Both the position numbers and the translations under genes were made by a program. Below are positions 21,656-31,339 of a DNA stretch of 64,000 bases, piece by piece; positions within the stretch are counted from its first letter, which is position 1; each line of letters starts with the position of its first letter. The stretch is taken from assembly GCF_964340395.1 (NCBI RefSeq), contig NC_135551.1:5782963-5846962 (forward strand). The letters are read 5' to 3'. The notes under the pieces are model-generated. The model was not told the DNA's origin and made no database searches. It worked only from the letters and a program-made list of their open reading frames with translations. This DNA is from Glandiceps talaboti (taxonomy: Eukaryota; Hemichordata; Enteropneusta; Spengelidae).

Positions 21656-23250
21656 ATTAGGGAGACCTAATACATCCATGGTTAATCATGCAGCAATGTT
21701 GCTTTCCTCAATGTCTGAATACAAAAAAATCCCTGATTTACACTTACATAGAATACCATTACCACGGAACAGATTCTTAAGAAATGATACTATGGGGGTG
21801 ATGACACCCCGTATTTCAGCAAAGGCACAATATTCTCAATTTCCTGTTTGTGACTAGTAGTTGGGTGTGGCCTTTTCTAATGTAGACTCTCTCACTAGTC
21901 CTCGAGAGCATCATTGTTAGCTGTTTTGTACGTACCAATATCTAGGAATAAATTGTACTAGAATATCCATGTACTACATAAGGCTATTAAATCATTTGTT
22001 GACATATGTTACTGCGACTTCATGTTATTGCGATGAGTCCTACTAATTTATGCCTGGGACACAGGCATTTGTTTCCCGAGTTATGTCTCAGAATATTTCT
22101 ATCAGAATACAATAAAATGTCGATAATATCGTTAATATTGATGTACATAACCAACCATATACGAAAGGGGTAAAATTACACTTGTTTCTGTGATCCTGCA
22201 GTTTCACTCACTGCGAAAGAAGACACAAGGTATGAAGGCAGCCACCACTACCGATACATAAACACAAACTTTCAACCGGCCGTTGTACTCGGCAAACATT
22301 TCGAAGATTTTTCATCCGTCCCTTCCTAGTTCCCAAATTTAATAATCTTCTGGTAAATCCCGTCGTTGTTACAATCGGACCACGCTTACCAAAGATATCA
22401 ACCGATTTCTGACGCCATGTAGGGGAATTGGAGGAGATAAATTTTTTCTAAACTACCTATTTTGCATATTGTCCTAGCCCTTTACATGTATGTAACAGCA
22501 GCACATGTTACGGCCGATAGCGGCTCCCCATTCACAGGGGCGTGTATTATTGCTTAGATTTCCGTTTTCTTAGGAAAATATCATACGAATCTTGCTGCTA
22601 CAAATGTATCGATCTATAGTACTACGTATACTATAAATATGAGAAGGGTGGACATCTTCCGGGTCATCTTTCTTCGTAACCTTTCAAATTTGAATAAAAC
22701 ATGCACATTTGCAACAAAAACATACCTGCATGAAGAATATGTGCCAAGTAAACTTATACACTATCACTGGGGGGCAAAAATGCTTTTGTAACGATAAAAA
22801 TAGACCTTTTACAATGAGCGGGCGCTGTAGAAAGTCCTCTGTATGTCAAAGGCAGGTCAAATGACATAGCCGTCTAATGTTCACTGCTGATTGGCCAAGA
22901 AAGAGGCGTTGTCTAATGACGTCAGATTACCGCTACATTTCAAAATTAGAAGCACGGCCATCACTAAACCCGGAACCATGGATCTCGAAAAGTTTACGAC
23001 AGCTTCCTGTTGAGTATACTTATACGATTTCCAATACAAATGCATTTTTACTGTGTCAAACTGTGAATCTGTGTATACTGAAATTAATTTCATTTTTGGT
23101 GGCCCATAAAGTAGTGATGCTTCCGGGGGATTTGAAGGTCTTATTGTCGACAGCCATATTAGACTACAATATCACCATCCTGGAAATGGTGGAATGGAAT
23201 ATTAGCTAACATCATGAACATGTGACTGTGAATCTGACACTTATGGAAAA

Positions 23251-24940
23251 GTATTAGTGCCAAGTTGTAAGGAAAAAAATAAAATTTAAAATCTCGTAAT
23301 TACGAGATTTCAATTCTCGTAATTACGACTTTTTTCTCGTAATTACGACTTTTCAATTCTCGTAATTACGACTTTTTCGAGTCTCGTAATTACGACTTTT
23401 CGATTCTCGTAATTACGACTTTTTTATCGTAATTACGACTTTTCGATTCTCGTAATTACGACTTTTTGATTCTCGTAATTACGACTTTTCGATTCTCGTA
23501 ATTACGACTTTTTGATTCTCGTAATTACGACTTTTCGATTCTCGTAATTACGACTTTTTGATTCTCGTAATTACGACTTTTCGATTCTCGTATTTACGAC
23601 TTTACGATTCTAGTAATTACGACTTTTTGATTGTCGTAATTATGAAATTATGATTTTTTATTGTTTGTTATTTTTGAATTTTTGAATTGTTCAGACACGC
23701 CTTGAAACTTATGATTTTGATGTACTAAGCAGATGCACTATAGAGTGTTTGACACGGTAACCGGTTTGTATGATTTGATTGCGTTTTTCGTTTCATTAAA
23801 AAAAATCGAGTGCATTAAAACAGCGAAGAATATTCTTTCATTATATGTCGGCAAAATGAATCAATAATGGATTTGAAATTGAAGAAAATAGTATTTACCA
23901 TCTGATATTTGGTAAAATTCACAACTTTAGTTTAGAATTTTCTTCACTGATTAAGATAAATCAGATTTATACGGTTTTGAAATTTAAAATTCAATAATCA
24001 AGTTTGAAAATGTGTGGAGACCTTTTCCACGGTTGATAAATACTTGAATATATGTATTTGGTATGGTATAATAATATTGGTTTGAGGGTCAGTTAGCCAA
24101 GTGACCGGTTTGTCGAGGTTATTGACCCTGGTATATCAGGGTGTTAGTAGGAAGACATTGGCGAGACTCCCCAGATAGAAACTTTATTGATCCTTCTTTT
24201 AAGACGTTTCGGACCGGCCGTTAGGTCCTTCTTCAGTCGTAATCCTGTCTTGTATTGGACAGTTTCCCTACATCTTCATCATTGGATATAAGTTGGAGTT
24301 GTGTCCGAATTTCAGAAGAATATCTATATGTTTAATATTGGACTCCATTATTTGAACAAATTCTTTGCTGATGAAGAATTCTTGTTGTTCTTCTGGAATT
24401 CTTGTTTTGTGTTTATTATTTGGCTAAGTTCATTGACAGATTGCCTGTTTAAACATTGCAGTGAACCTATATAACTTCTTGTTGCATCCAGTATATGTGT
24501 GTACATATGTGAACACGTTATTTCATTGCCATTTCTTTTTTTAACCTATGGGTGTTATGTAATTTCACTGGACTTATATTAGAGTGTTCAGTTCACCTTA
24601 AATGTACTTACTACCCGATGATCGGGTGTTGTTGAGAACTCAGCTGTTGCTTATAACATGAACTTAAAATGGCAGTGTGATTTTCCCAGTTAGATATCAA
24701 CTTACCGGAGAATTGCTTCGTAATTACGAGAATCGAAATGTCTTTACGATTCTCGGAATTGCGAGATTCAAAAAGTAGTAATTACGAGAATCGAAAAGTC
24801 GTAATTACGAGAATCGAAAAGTCGTAATTACGAGAATTGAAAACTCGTAATTACGAGAAAAAAACTCGTAATTACGAGAATTGAAATCTCGTATTACGAG
24901 ATTTTAAATTTTATTTTTTTCCTTACAACTGCACTAATAC
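23251..24940. mobile_element. inverted-repeat element with TCGTAATTACGA arrays (unit B)
   Basis: Inverted ends GTATTAGTGC(CA)AGTTGTAAGG and the complement. Just inside the left end, 23292-23650 holds 13 perfect copies and 3 variants of the 12-bp palindrome TCGTAATTACGA, mostly spaced 23 bp apart with CTTTTCGATTC or CTTTTTGATTC spacers. The right arm (about 24718-24905) has 5 perfect copies and several variants. The interior (about 23650-24715) has no long ORF. It lies wholly within the hAT-like element. Confidence 0.88.
24203..24236 (-). other. hammerhead-like stem-loop motif, retroelement-associated
   Basis: On the minus strand: CTGAAGA, a stem AGGACC...GGTCC, then GAAACGTC. The layout is that of a hammerhead core (CTGATGA-stem II-GAAAC) with A for the second T. 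Similar strings occur in Penelope-like and other retroelement ends. The rest of such an element is not evident. Copy in C at 38086-38119. Confidence 0.35.
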
Positions 24941-25589
24941 GCTTCCGTAGACATTTCGTTTCCAGAAAGAGAAATATATTTAGGCTGACTCGGTCCACCA
25001 TAAATCGCCAAAAAGATTTGTATAAACCATGAATACGTTTTGGGTCGAAATACGGTAAATTTGATGAAACAAACCCTTTTTGTTTCGAACGCGGAAGTCA
25101 TTCCTTACTGTAGCTATGCGTCTAATCTTCAGGTAAGCTAGGGGGTCTTTTTACGTAGGCGTAGTTCGAGCAGCCAATCGGCAACGAGCGGGTTATTCAA
25201 AATAGCTAGACGTACAGAGGAGTTCATACAGGGTCGACAATCGTGTCTTCCCTTCTCTCTTTCCCTATACAGGTAGGAATATATATTCAAAAGGTTGTTA
25301 TATTTAGTCTGTAGACCTGGAAAACAAAAATCTATGCAATATTACACGCCCCTGTGTCCCCATTTACCATGTAAACATCGATATCCAATCACGTTCTCGG
25401 AAGGTAGTTAGAAAAAATGTATCTGCTCAATTTCCACTACATGGTGTCAGAAATTGGTTGATATCTTTGGAACGGACAGATGATAAAATCTTCGAAATGT
25501 TTGACAAGTAAAACGGCCGCTTGAAAGTTCATGTTTATGTACGGTAATGATCTAGAACTTATAGTTGCACAACTCTTCCCATTTTGTGT

Positions 25590-25710
25590 TTACAGCGCAA
25601 GTGTTACTTCATTTATTAGTGGAATACGAGATACCACAGACCCACCACCAAAGCTTTGATTTCATATATGCATATATGCGAGTTGAAAATGGGGCGAGTT
25701 GTAACACCCG
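25590..25710. mobile_element. fragment of the GGTGAC element family (unit B)
   Basis: TTTACAGCGCAAGTGTTACT through GAGATACCACAGACCC and GAGTTGAAAATGGGGCGAGT matches the inner and end parts of the 26426-27019 element, in inverted order. Copies in C (39471-39590) and D (50770-50885). Confidence 0.75.
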
Positions 25711-26224
25711 ATATAGAAACTGTGTGAGAGAGTGTATGTATGTCATTGTCGACGCTACTTCCATATTCTGAAAACCAGATTCTCGTGAAAATGAGATGTA
25801 AAATTATATAGTATACCTACCACTGATTAATCAGACGTTCTGCGGTTGCTTTACATGGTTGATGTCAACGCTGTTCTGTGCATCAGCACAGTTCAAACAC
25901 TGAACACATAGAAGCCTGAGGCGTAAAAACGGAGGTGACCTACAGAGCGCCATCAAGCGGTAACCTCTATGTTTATAATAGGCCACAGGGGTGCGTTCAA
26001 GAACAGAACATGGGGGGCATGGGGCAGGAGCACGTATTACATGTATTACTTTTAATACCAAATATTCCACATCGTCTAAATTTATCCTTCCACCTCTTTC
26101 ACATTTTTAATGTCTACTGTTTTTAGCTCAGCCCATACATTTACTGATGTCTATGTTTTTAAATTGTATTGTATAAATTTGTGCTATATGTGATGCATAT
26201 TGTATTTGTGATATGTATATGGTA

Positions 26225-26386
26225 GGTGACGGATCAACTCGTCTCATTTCAACTCATCCCGCTCATAAACGTTTACTAGTGTTGTTGGGGCGTGTTGAAA
26301 ATGGGACGAGTTAAAAATGGGGCGAGTTGAAATTGTGGCGAGTTGAAATGGGACGAGTTGAAATTGGGACGAAGTGAATCCCAATC
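26225..26386. mobile_element. 162-bp GGTGAC element (unit B)
   Basis: Flanked by the perfect 8-bp duplication ATATGGTA. The ends are GGTGACGGATCAACTCGTCT and GACGAAGTGAATCCCAATC. The interior is variants of the CAACTCGTCCCATTTT word. This is an internal-deletion form of the 594-718-bp family. Copies: C 40106-40267, D 51406-51583. Confidence 0.88.
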
Positions 26387-26425
26387 ATATGGTATATGTA
26401 CATGTATACATACATACATACATAC

Positions 26426-27019
26426 GGTGACAGATCAACTCGTCCCAATTCAACTCGTCCCACTCAACTCGTCCAATTTTCAACTTGCCCCAATTTCAAC
26501 TCGCCCCAACTCTTTACAATATAATTTACCGGTGCATATACGAAAGCGAACTTAGTAGTACTCAGTTTAGTGGGTCTGTGGTATCTCGTATTCCACTAAT
26601 AAATGAAGTAACACTTGCGCTGTAAACACATACTGCAATACTTAGTGGGAGAGGAGAAACGTCTCCAAAACCGGTACGCGCTGAAGTTGTAAGAGTGTCA
26701 GTCACTAATACTATCCCTGGTTATATTATCATTATTATTTCTTATTTGGGTTGTAATGTGAAAAGTGATATTCATTTAAGCTCTAATGTGAAAAGTGATA
26801 TTCCATGACTGAGGAAAGTTGTTGTGCTAGTATAAGTTCTAGATCTAGCAAACACTTAGCCAAAACCCACACCACTTTCTGCTACGAAATGTTACATTTG
26901 CTATGCTTCAACTGGCCACGTAGGTAAAATCGTGTGTGTTTCGGTCCCCGTACTTCGAGTCCATGTATCGTTTAGATTTATAAACGTTTACTAGTGTTGG
27001 GACGAAGTGAATCGCAATC
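26426..27019. mobile_element. 594-bp GGTGAC element (unit B)
   Basis: GGTGACAGATCAACTCGTCC to GACGAAGTGAATCGCAATC, inserted in a CATA microsatellite, so the target duplication cannot be read unambiguously. The middle matches 11640-12090 of unit A in reverse orientation. Copies: C 40307-40900, D 51627-52239. Confidence 0.85.
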
Positions 27020-27464
27020 CATACATACATAGGTACATACATACATACATACACACATAGGTATATACGTACGTACATATATATATACATACATACATAC
27101 ATACATACACACATATACATAGGTTATTTGTAGAGTTAATTAACGATACCAGAATGTAGTAGTATATGAATAAGTGGTATATGAATTCTACGTAGTTGAT
27201 ATTTTTATATTTTATGCCCTGCCTTATTATTTACCAGGGCCAATACCTCTTGTATTGAGGGATGGAAAGATGTCCTCTATATATGTCAGCTTTGTACCTG
27301 GTTTGAATGAATGAATGAATTACATACTGTATGTCACAATACCTGTATGACGGACAAATAGACCCCTTGGGCAGTGCCTGGAAAAAGGAGGGATGGCTTG
27401 AACAAATTTTAGCTCAGTACAGTTTTCTTTTATAAGAATGCCATTGTGTATTTATTTCTATTAA

Positions 27465-27669
27465 CCCCTTCAATACTGAAAACATTCCCGCCAAACTTGT
27501 TTGGACAAAATTCTTGTTTTATGTAAGTTTTTGGCAAATATCAACTTCATTTTAGACAGAAATTAAAGAAATGTTACTTCCTAATAAAGTAATATTATTG
27601 TAATTATGAAAATATTCATATAAATTGGGTCCCCATATTATTTAAAACTCGTCTCTAGTCATGAAAGGG
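27465..27669. mobile_element. 205-bp TTAA-flanked MITE (unit B)
   Basis: Flanked by TTAA on both sides, with inverted ends CCCCTTCAATACTG and TAGTCATGAAAGGG. Unit A has a single TTAA at the matching place (TTTCTATTAAGTCTGTAC, near 13785). TTAA target duplication and CCC ends point to the piggyBac-type group. Copies: C 41346-41550, D 52664-52868. Confidence 0.9.
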
Positions 27670-29586
27670 TTAATTCTGTACTAATATAGTTTGTTTGGAT
27701 ACATGCTCGGCATACTTCTATCAGTTTGTATTAAATTGAATGTACAGGGTGGTTGCATAGTAACCACACACCTGTCATTATTTACTTTACAATTCTGTCA
27801 AATTCCTCTTTGACTGCTAACAACTCTGTTAAGTTATTTGACTGAATAATTTGTAACATGTTTGTCCTGTCAACTCAGAATCTCCTACACCATGAGATAA
27901 TAGCAAGTGGACATCTAATTCTGTTATCAAAATTGTCTACTATTCTCACCATTGTACAAAAAAAAATCAACATAAATTCAAGACAGACATTAAACCTGTG
28001 CTAGCTGTAACTCATCCTTGTAAACTACAGCCTCTTTTACAGCACTGTCCAAAACTTCAATAGTTTTTGCAGTGTCGCAGGAGAAGGAACAAACAGCTCT
28101 GGTGTGCAAGAATGGCTGTAACTAGGGTATCATCTATTTTATTAGACCAATTGATTTACTGAAAATATGTTAGAGTACCAATAATTAGACATTGTATAGG
28201 CCAGTTATGTATATTTTTTACATTGTTTATAAGTAGTATAGTAATAAGTTGAAATTGTGAATCATTGGGGTGCTGATTTTTGGGTGCGGACCCAAAAATC
28301 CATTTCATATTATATTTTATAGTATACCATTTGAGTGCCTAGGTACCATACTAAATGTATAGTTCTACACAAACATGTTTATCAATGGTAATTCAATACT
28401 GTACAATATTTCCAGTACTACTTACTATATATCTAAGAAAGCAATAAACCCCCCCCCCCCAAAAAAAAAACCCCAAAAAAACAAAAAACGTTTCAGCAGC
28501 TTCAAGACTCGTCATTTTTGCATGAGCATTTTAGCCAACTCTATTGAGTTACTTGGTCAGTGCCTTGATACAATTACTGTGTATTCGCTTCTGGTGTTTT
28601 ATAAAGTTTTTGATCAATAGATTGCTCGAACATCTGCTTTGTAACAGTCACATGATCACCAAACTACTAACTTCTACAAATACAACACTGGCAATATATG
28701 ACTTCAACATTTGTCAAAGACTGTCGCGGCTACCGTGCACCATCTGAAAGCATTACTAGGCAACAGCATGGAAGTAATTAATGTACTTCCATGGTCACAG
28801 ATACTTGAGATTGTGTAGTCAGAATGGACCCATGAACAGAGCCTTTTGGGACATCGTGCTGACACATTTACGCTTAGAATGTATATAGTAAACTGTTTAC
28901 ATAAATGAATGTATATGTTGGTGAGCAGAGCGTCATATATAACATTGCACCTAGCAGCATGCTCGTCTTTATCGCGCTGGTCACGACTGTTCACTTTCGT
29001 CAATTTTGTACGTATATTTGACTCTCAATTACTCTACGTGATGGTGAAATACTTACTCATAGTTGATCTTACCTTATAGAGTGTGACTGGAGAGATCCTT
29101 ACTTGTCTTTGCACACACACAATTGTAGGCAACCACTGACAGTAAGCTGACGCTTGCAGACACAAACAGCCAGACTACAGGGGGATGTATTATATTGCTT
29201 AGATTGCCGTTTTTTTCGGCAAATATCATACGAATCTTGCTGCTTCAAATGTATCAATCTCTAAACTACCTGGAAATATTTAGAAGGTAGACATCTTTTT
29301 TCGTTAACCTTTCAAATTTGAACAAAACGTACATTTGCTCAACAAAAAACATACCTGCATGAAGAAAATGTGCCAAATTAAATTTACTATGCAATGCGAT
29401 ACTTACATGTTGTATTAGAATAAGACTGCGCAAATTAAATTGTTTGAGATGGGAAAACCAAGGCGGGAGGGCAGTTTACAAAACAAACTAATTATATATT
29501 CCAAAATATGTAAATTAAGACAAAAATGAAAATTTGAGTGATTAACAATGTCTTACTTGCGTTCCTATATGCTATTAAAACTAACA

Positions 29587-30826
29587 CCAGATTTAAACTA
29601 AATGCCTCCCGTAAGGGAATCCCTAATTATGCAAATAACTCATTAAACTAAAAAACTATGGTAACAGGCTTTGTTTTTTGGACAAGCGTGCCTTCTTAGG
29701 TTAATGTATGTAAGAGCGTATGATACTGCTTAATGCAGTCTTAAGATATAGCTTAATTAACGAAAATCATCAATTATGCAAATTATTCATTAACACTGTA
29801 AGGTACATCAACTAACGTTATAGGACATACACAATTTGTTATGGTTAATGTATGTACTGAATAGTATTGAAATTGAAGCATGCAGTCGTAAGATATAGCC
29901 TAATTACCAAGAATCATTAATTATGCAAATTATTCATTAACACTGAAAGGTACATCAACAAGCTTTAGAGAACATATGCGATTGTTATGGTTTACGTGTG
30001 TACTGAATTATATTGGAATTGAAGTATGTATTCTTAAGATATAGCCTATTTACCAAATATCATTAATTATGCAAATTATTCATTAACACTGTACGGTGCA
30101 TCAACAAACTTGATAGGACATAATGTGTTTTTATATGGTTAACGTATGTATTAAATTATGTTGAATTTGAAGTATGTATTCCTTGTTGTTGGTGGCCAAG
30201 TGGTTAAACCACTTGCCTCTTACCACTGCGGTCGGGGTCCGAACCCCATTCAGGGTTCGATTAAATTTACCACGCTGTAAGTAAGAAGAGTGTCATTCAG
30301 TTTGACTTTACCGAACAATGCAGGTTTTCCCCGGGTACTCCGGTTTCCTCCTGCATTAACACTGAACCCATGAGGGATGGCCCTCACTGGACTTCTTGGG
30401 AGACAAGTGTTTAAATGCTTAAAGAACTATCCAGTATAAATAAAGATTATTATTCCTAAGATATAGCCTAATTACCAAAAATAATTAATTATGCAAATTA
30501 TTCATTAACGCTGTAAGATACATCAACGAATTGTATAGGACAAATGTATGTTGTCATGTTTAACGAATATACTACAATATATTGAAATTGAAATATGCAG
30601 TTTTAAGATATTGCGTAATTAGTTGATTTCATTAATATGCAAATTTCTCTAATTAATCATTAACAGATTTGGCTCAAAACTTAATCAGGTCTAGCTATTA
30701 CCCTAAAGATTATATATCCCAAATTTCATTACAATTGAGCCAGCCGATTTTTAGAAAATGATGACACAGACAGACAGACAGACAGACATTCCCCTTTTAA
30801 TACCTCCCGTATCCTTACGTGAGGTA
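29587..30826. mobile_element. 1.24-kb AT-rich element (unit C)
   Basis: Copy of 15705-16944, with the SINE at 30184-30450. Confidence 0.85.
30184..30450 (+). mobile_element. tRNA-derived SINE (unit C)
   Basis: Same insertion as 16302-16568, between TATTCCT repeats. Confidence 0.9.
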
Positions 30827-31126
30827 AAAATGACATAATCGCACTAATTTAAGACTGAATCATTCTATTTGGTATATTGGGCAATCAAGTAGGGTTGCAG
30901 AATTAAAATCAACCAGTGTTCAATTATATGACACTGAACTATTAAACATATAGTCCCCTTGTTAGGTGAAACCTAACAACTTACTCACAGTCACAGTCAC
31001 TCACTAAATGTTGACTGCACCAGCTGCACTACATGTAAAGTTCCTGAATGAAGATGAAGACTAATTATAACCAGGATGTGGAAAATGAAACGATACACAA
31101 ACAATAATTTTATGCAAAAGAATAGT

Positions 31127-31132
31127 TTTATT
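31127..31132 (-). promoter_or_regulatory. poly(A) signal of zinc-finger gene C
   Basis: AATAAA on the minus strand at the conserved place. Confidence 0.6.
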
Positions 31133-31339
31133 AGCCTATCAGGCCAGCCTTGTTGGTGTGAAAACAACAGCAGGCATCAAAATTAATTATTTTAACCCAC
31201 CTGCCCATTGGGCAAGGAACTTTGAAAAATTACATGCCCAACCAAAATTTCTACCTGCCCAATTTTTTTCCTAATGCACCTCTTTAGCGTGCTGCTTTGA
31301 GTATACCCTTTACCACACTCTTTGATTACAAATGGTCTT

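Larger units (their letters stand above)
22533..25356. mobile_element. 2.8-kb hAT-like DNA transposon, non-autonomous (unit B)
   Basis: Terminal inverted repeats CACAGGGGCGTGTATTATTG / CAATATTACACGCCCCTGTG, flanked by the perfect 8-bp duplication TCCCCATT (22525-22532 and 25357-25364). Unit D has the uninterrupted site, GCTCCCCATTTACCATG near 50536. The 8-bp duplication and CAGGGG end are typical of hAT elements. I find no transposase. The plus-strand frame at 22877-23209 (110 aa) and a minus-strand frame starting MAVDNKTFKSPGS near 23152 resemble nothing I know. It carries a second long inverted-repeat element at 23251-24940. Confidence 0.9.
22246..25548. mobile_element. foldback element split by the hAT-like insertion (unit B)
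   Basis: Left arm (about 22246-22461) and right arm (about 25401-25548) are inverted copies. ACTTTCAACCGGCCGTTGTA pairs with the complement of the AAACGGCCGCTTGAAAGT side, AAACATTTCGAAGATTTT is shared, CCAAAGATATCAACCGATTT is shared, and GACGCCATGTAGGGGAAT is similar. Without the 2824-bp insertion it is about 480 bp. D holds it at 50051-50729. No coding potential. Confidence 0.8.
14848..28723. repeat. tandem array unit B (13.9 kb)
   Basis: Second unit. It is collinear with C at an offset of about 13,881-13,882 bases, and by eye the two differ at only a handful of positions. It contains, in order, an old hAT-like end, a 1.24-kb AT-rich insertion with a SINE, the 22-finger gene, the foldback, the SINE fragment, a foldback element broken by a 2.8-kb hAT-like insertion, two GGTGAC elements and the TTAA MITE. 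Confidence 0.95.

Noticed and set aside
22036-22090. Hammerhead-like GATGAGTCC near a short inverted repeat (GCCTGGGACACAGGC)
   Set aside because: The remaining core (CGAAAC with matching stems) is absent.
22877-23209. 110-codon plus-strand frame in the hAT-like element as a transposase piece
   Set aside because: No hAT dimerisation or catalytic motif is visible. Length and composition are compatible with chance.
23292-23650. CRISPR-like regular repeat-spacer appearance
   Set aside because: The spacers are nearly identical and 11 bp long, the repeat is a 12-bp palindrome, and the context is an animal transposon.
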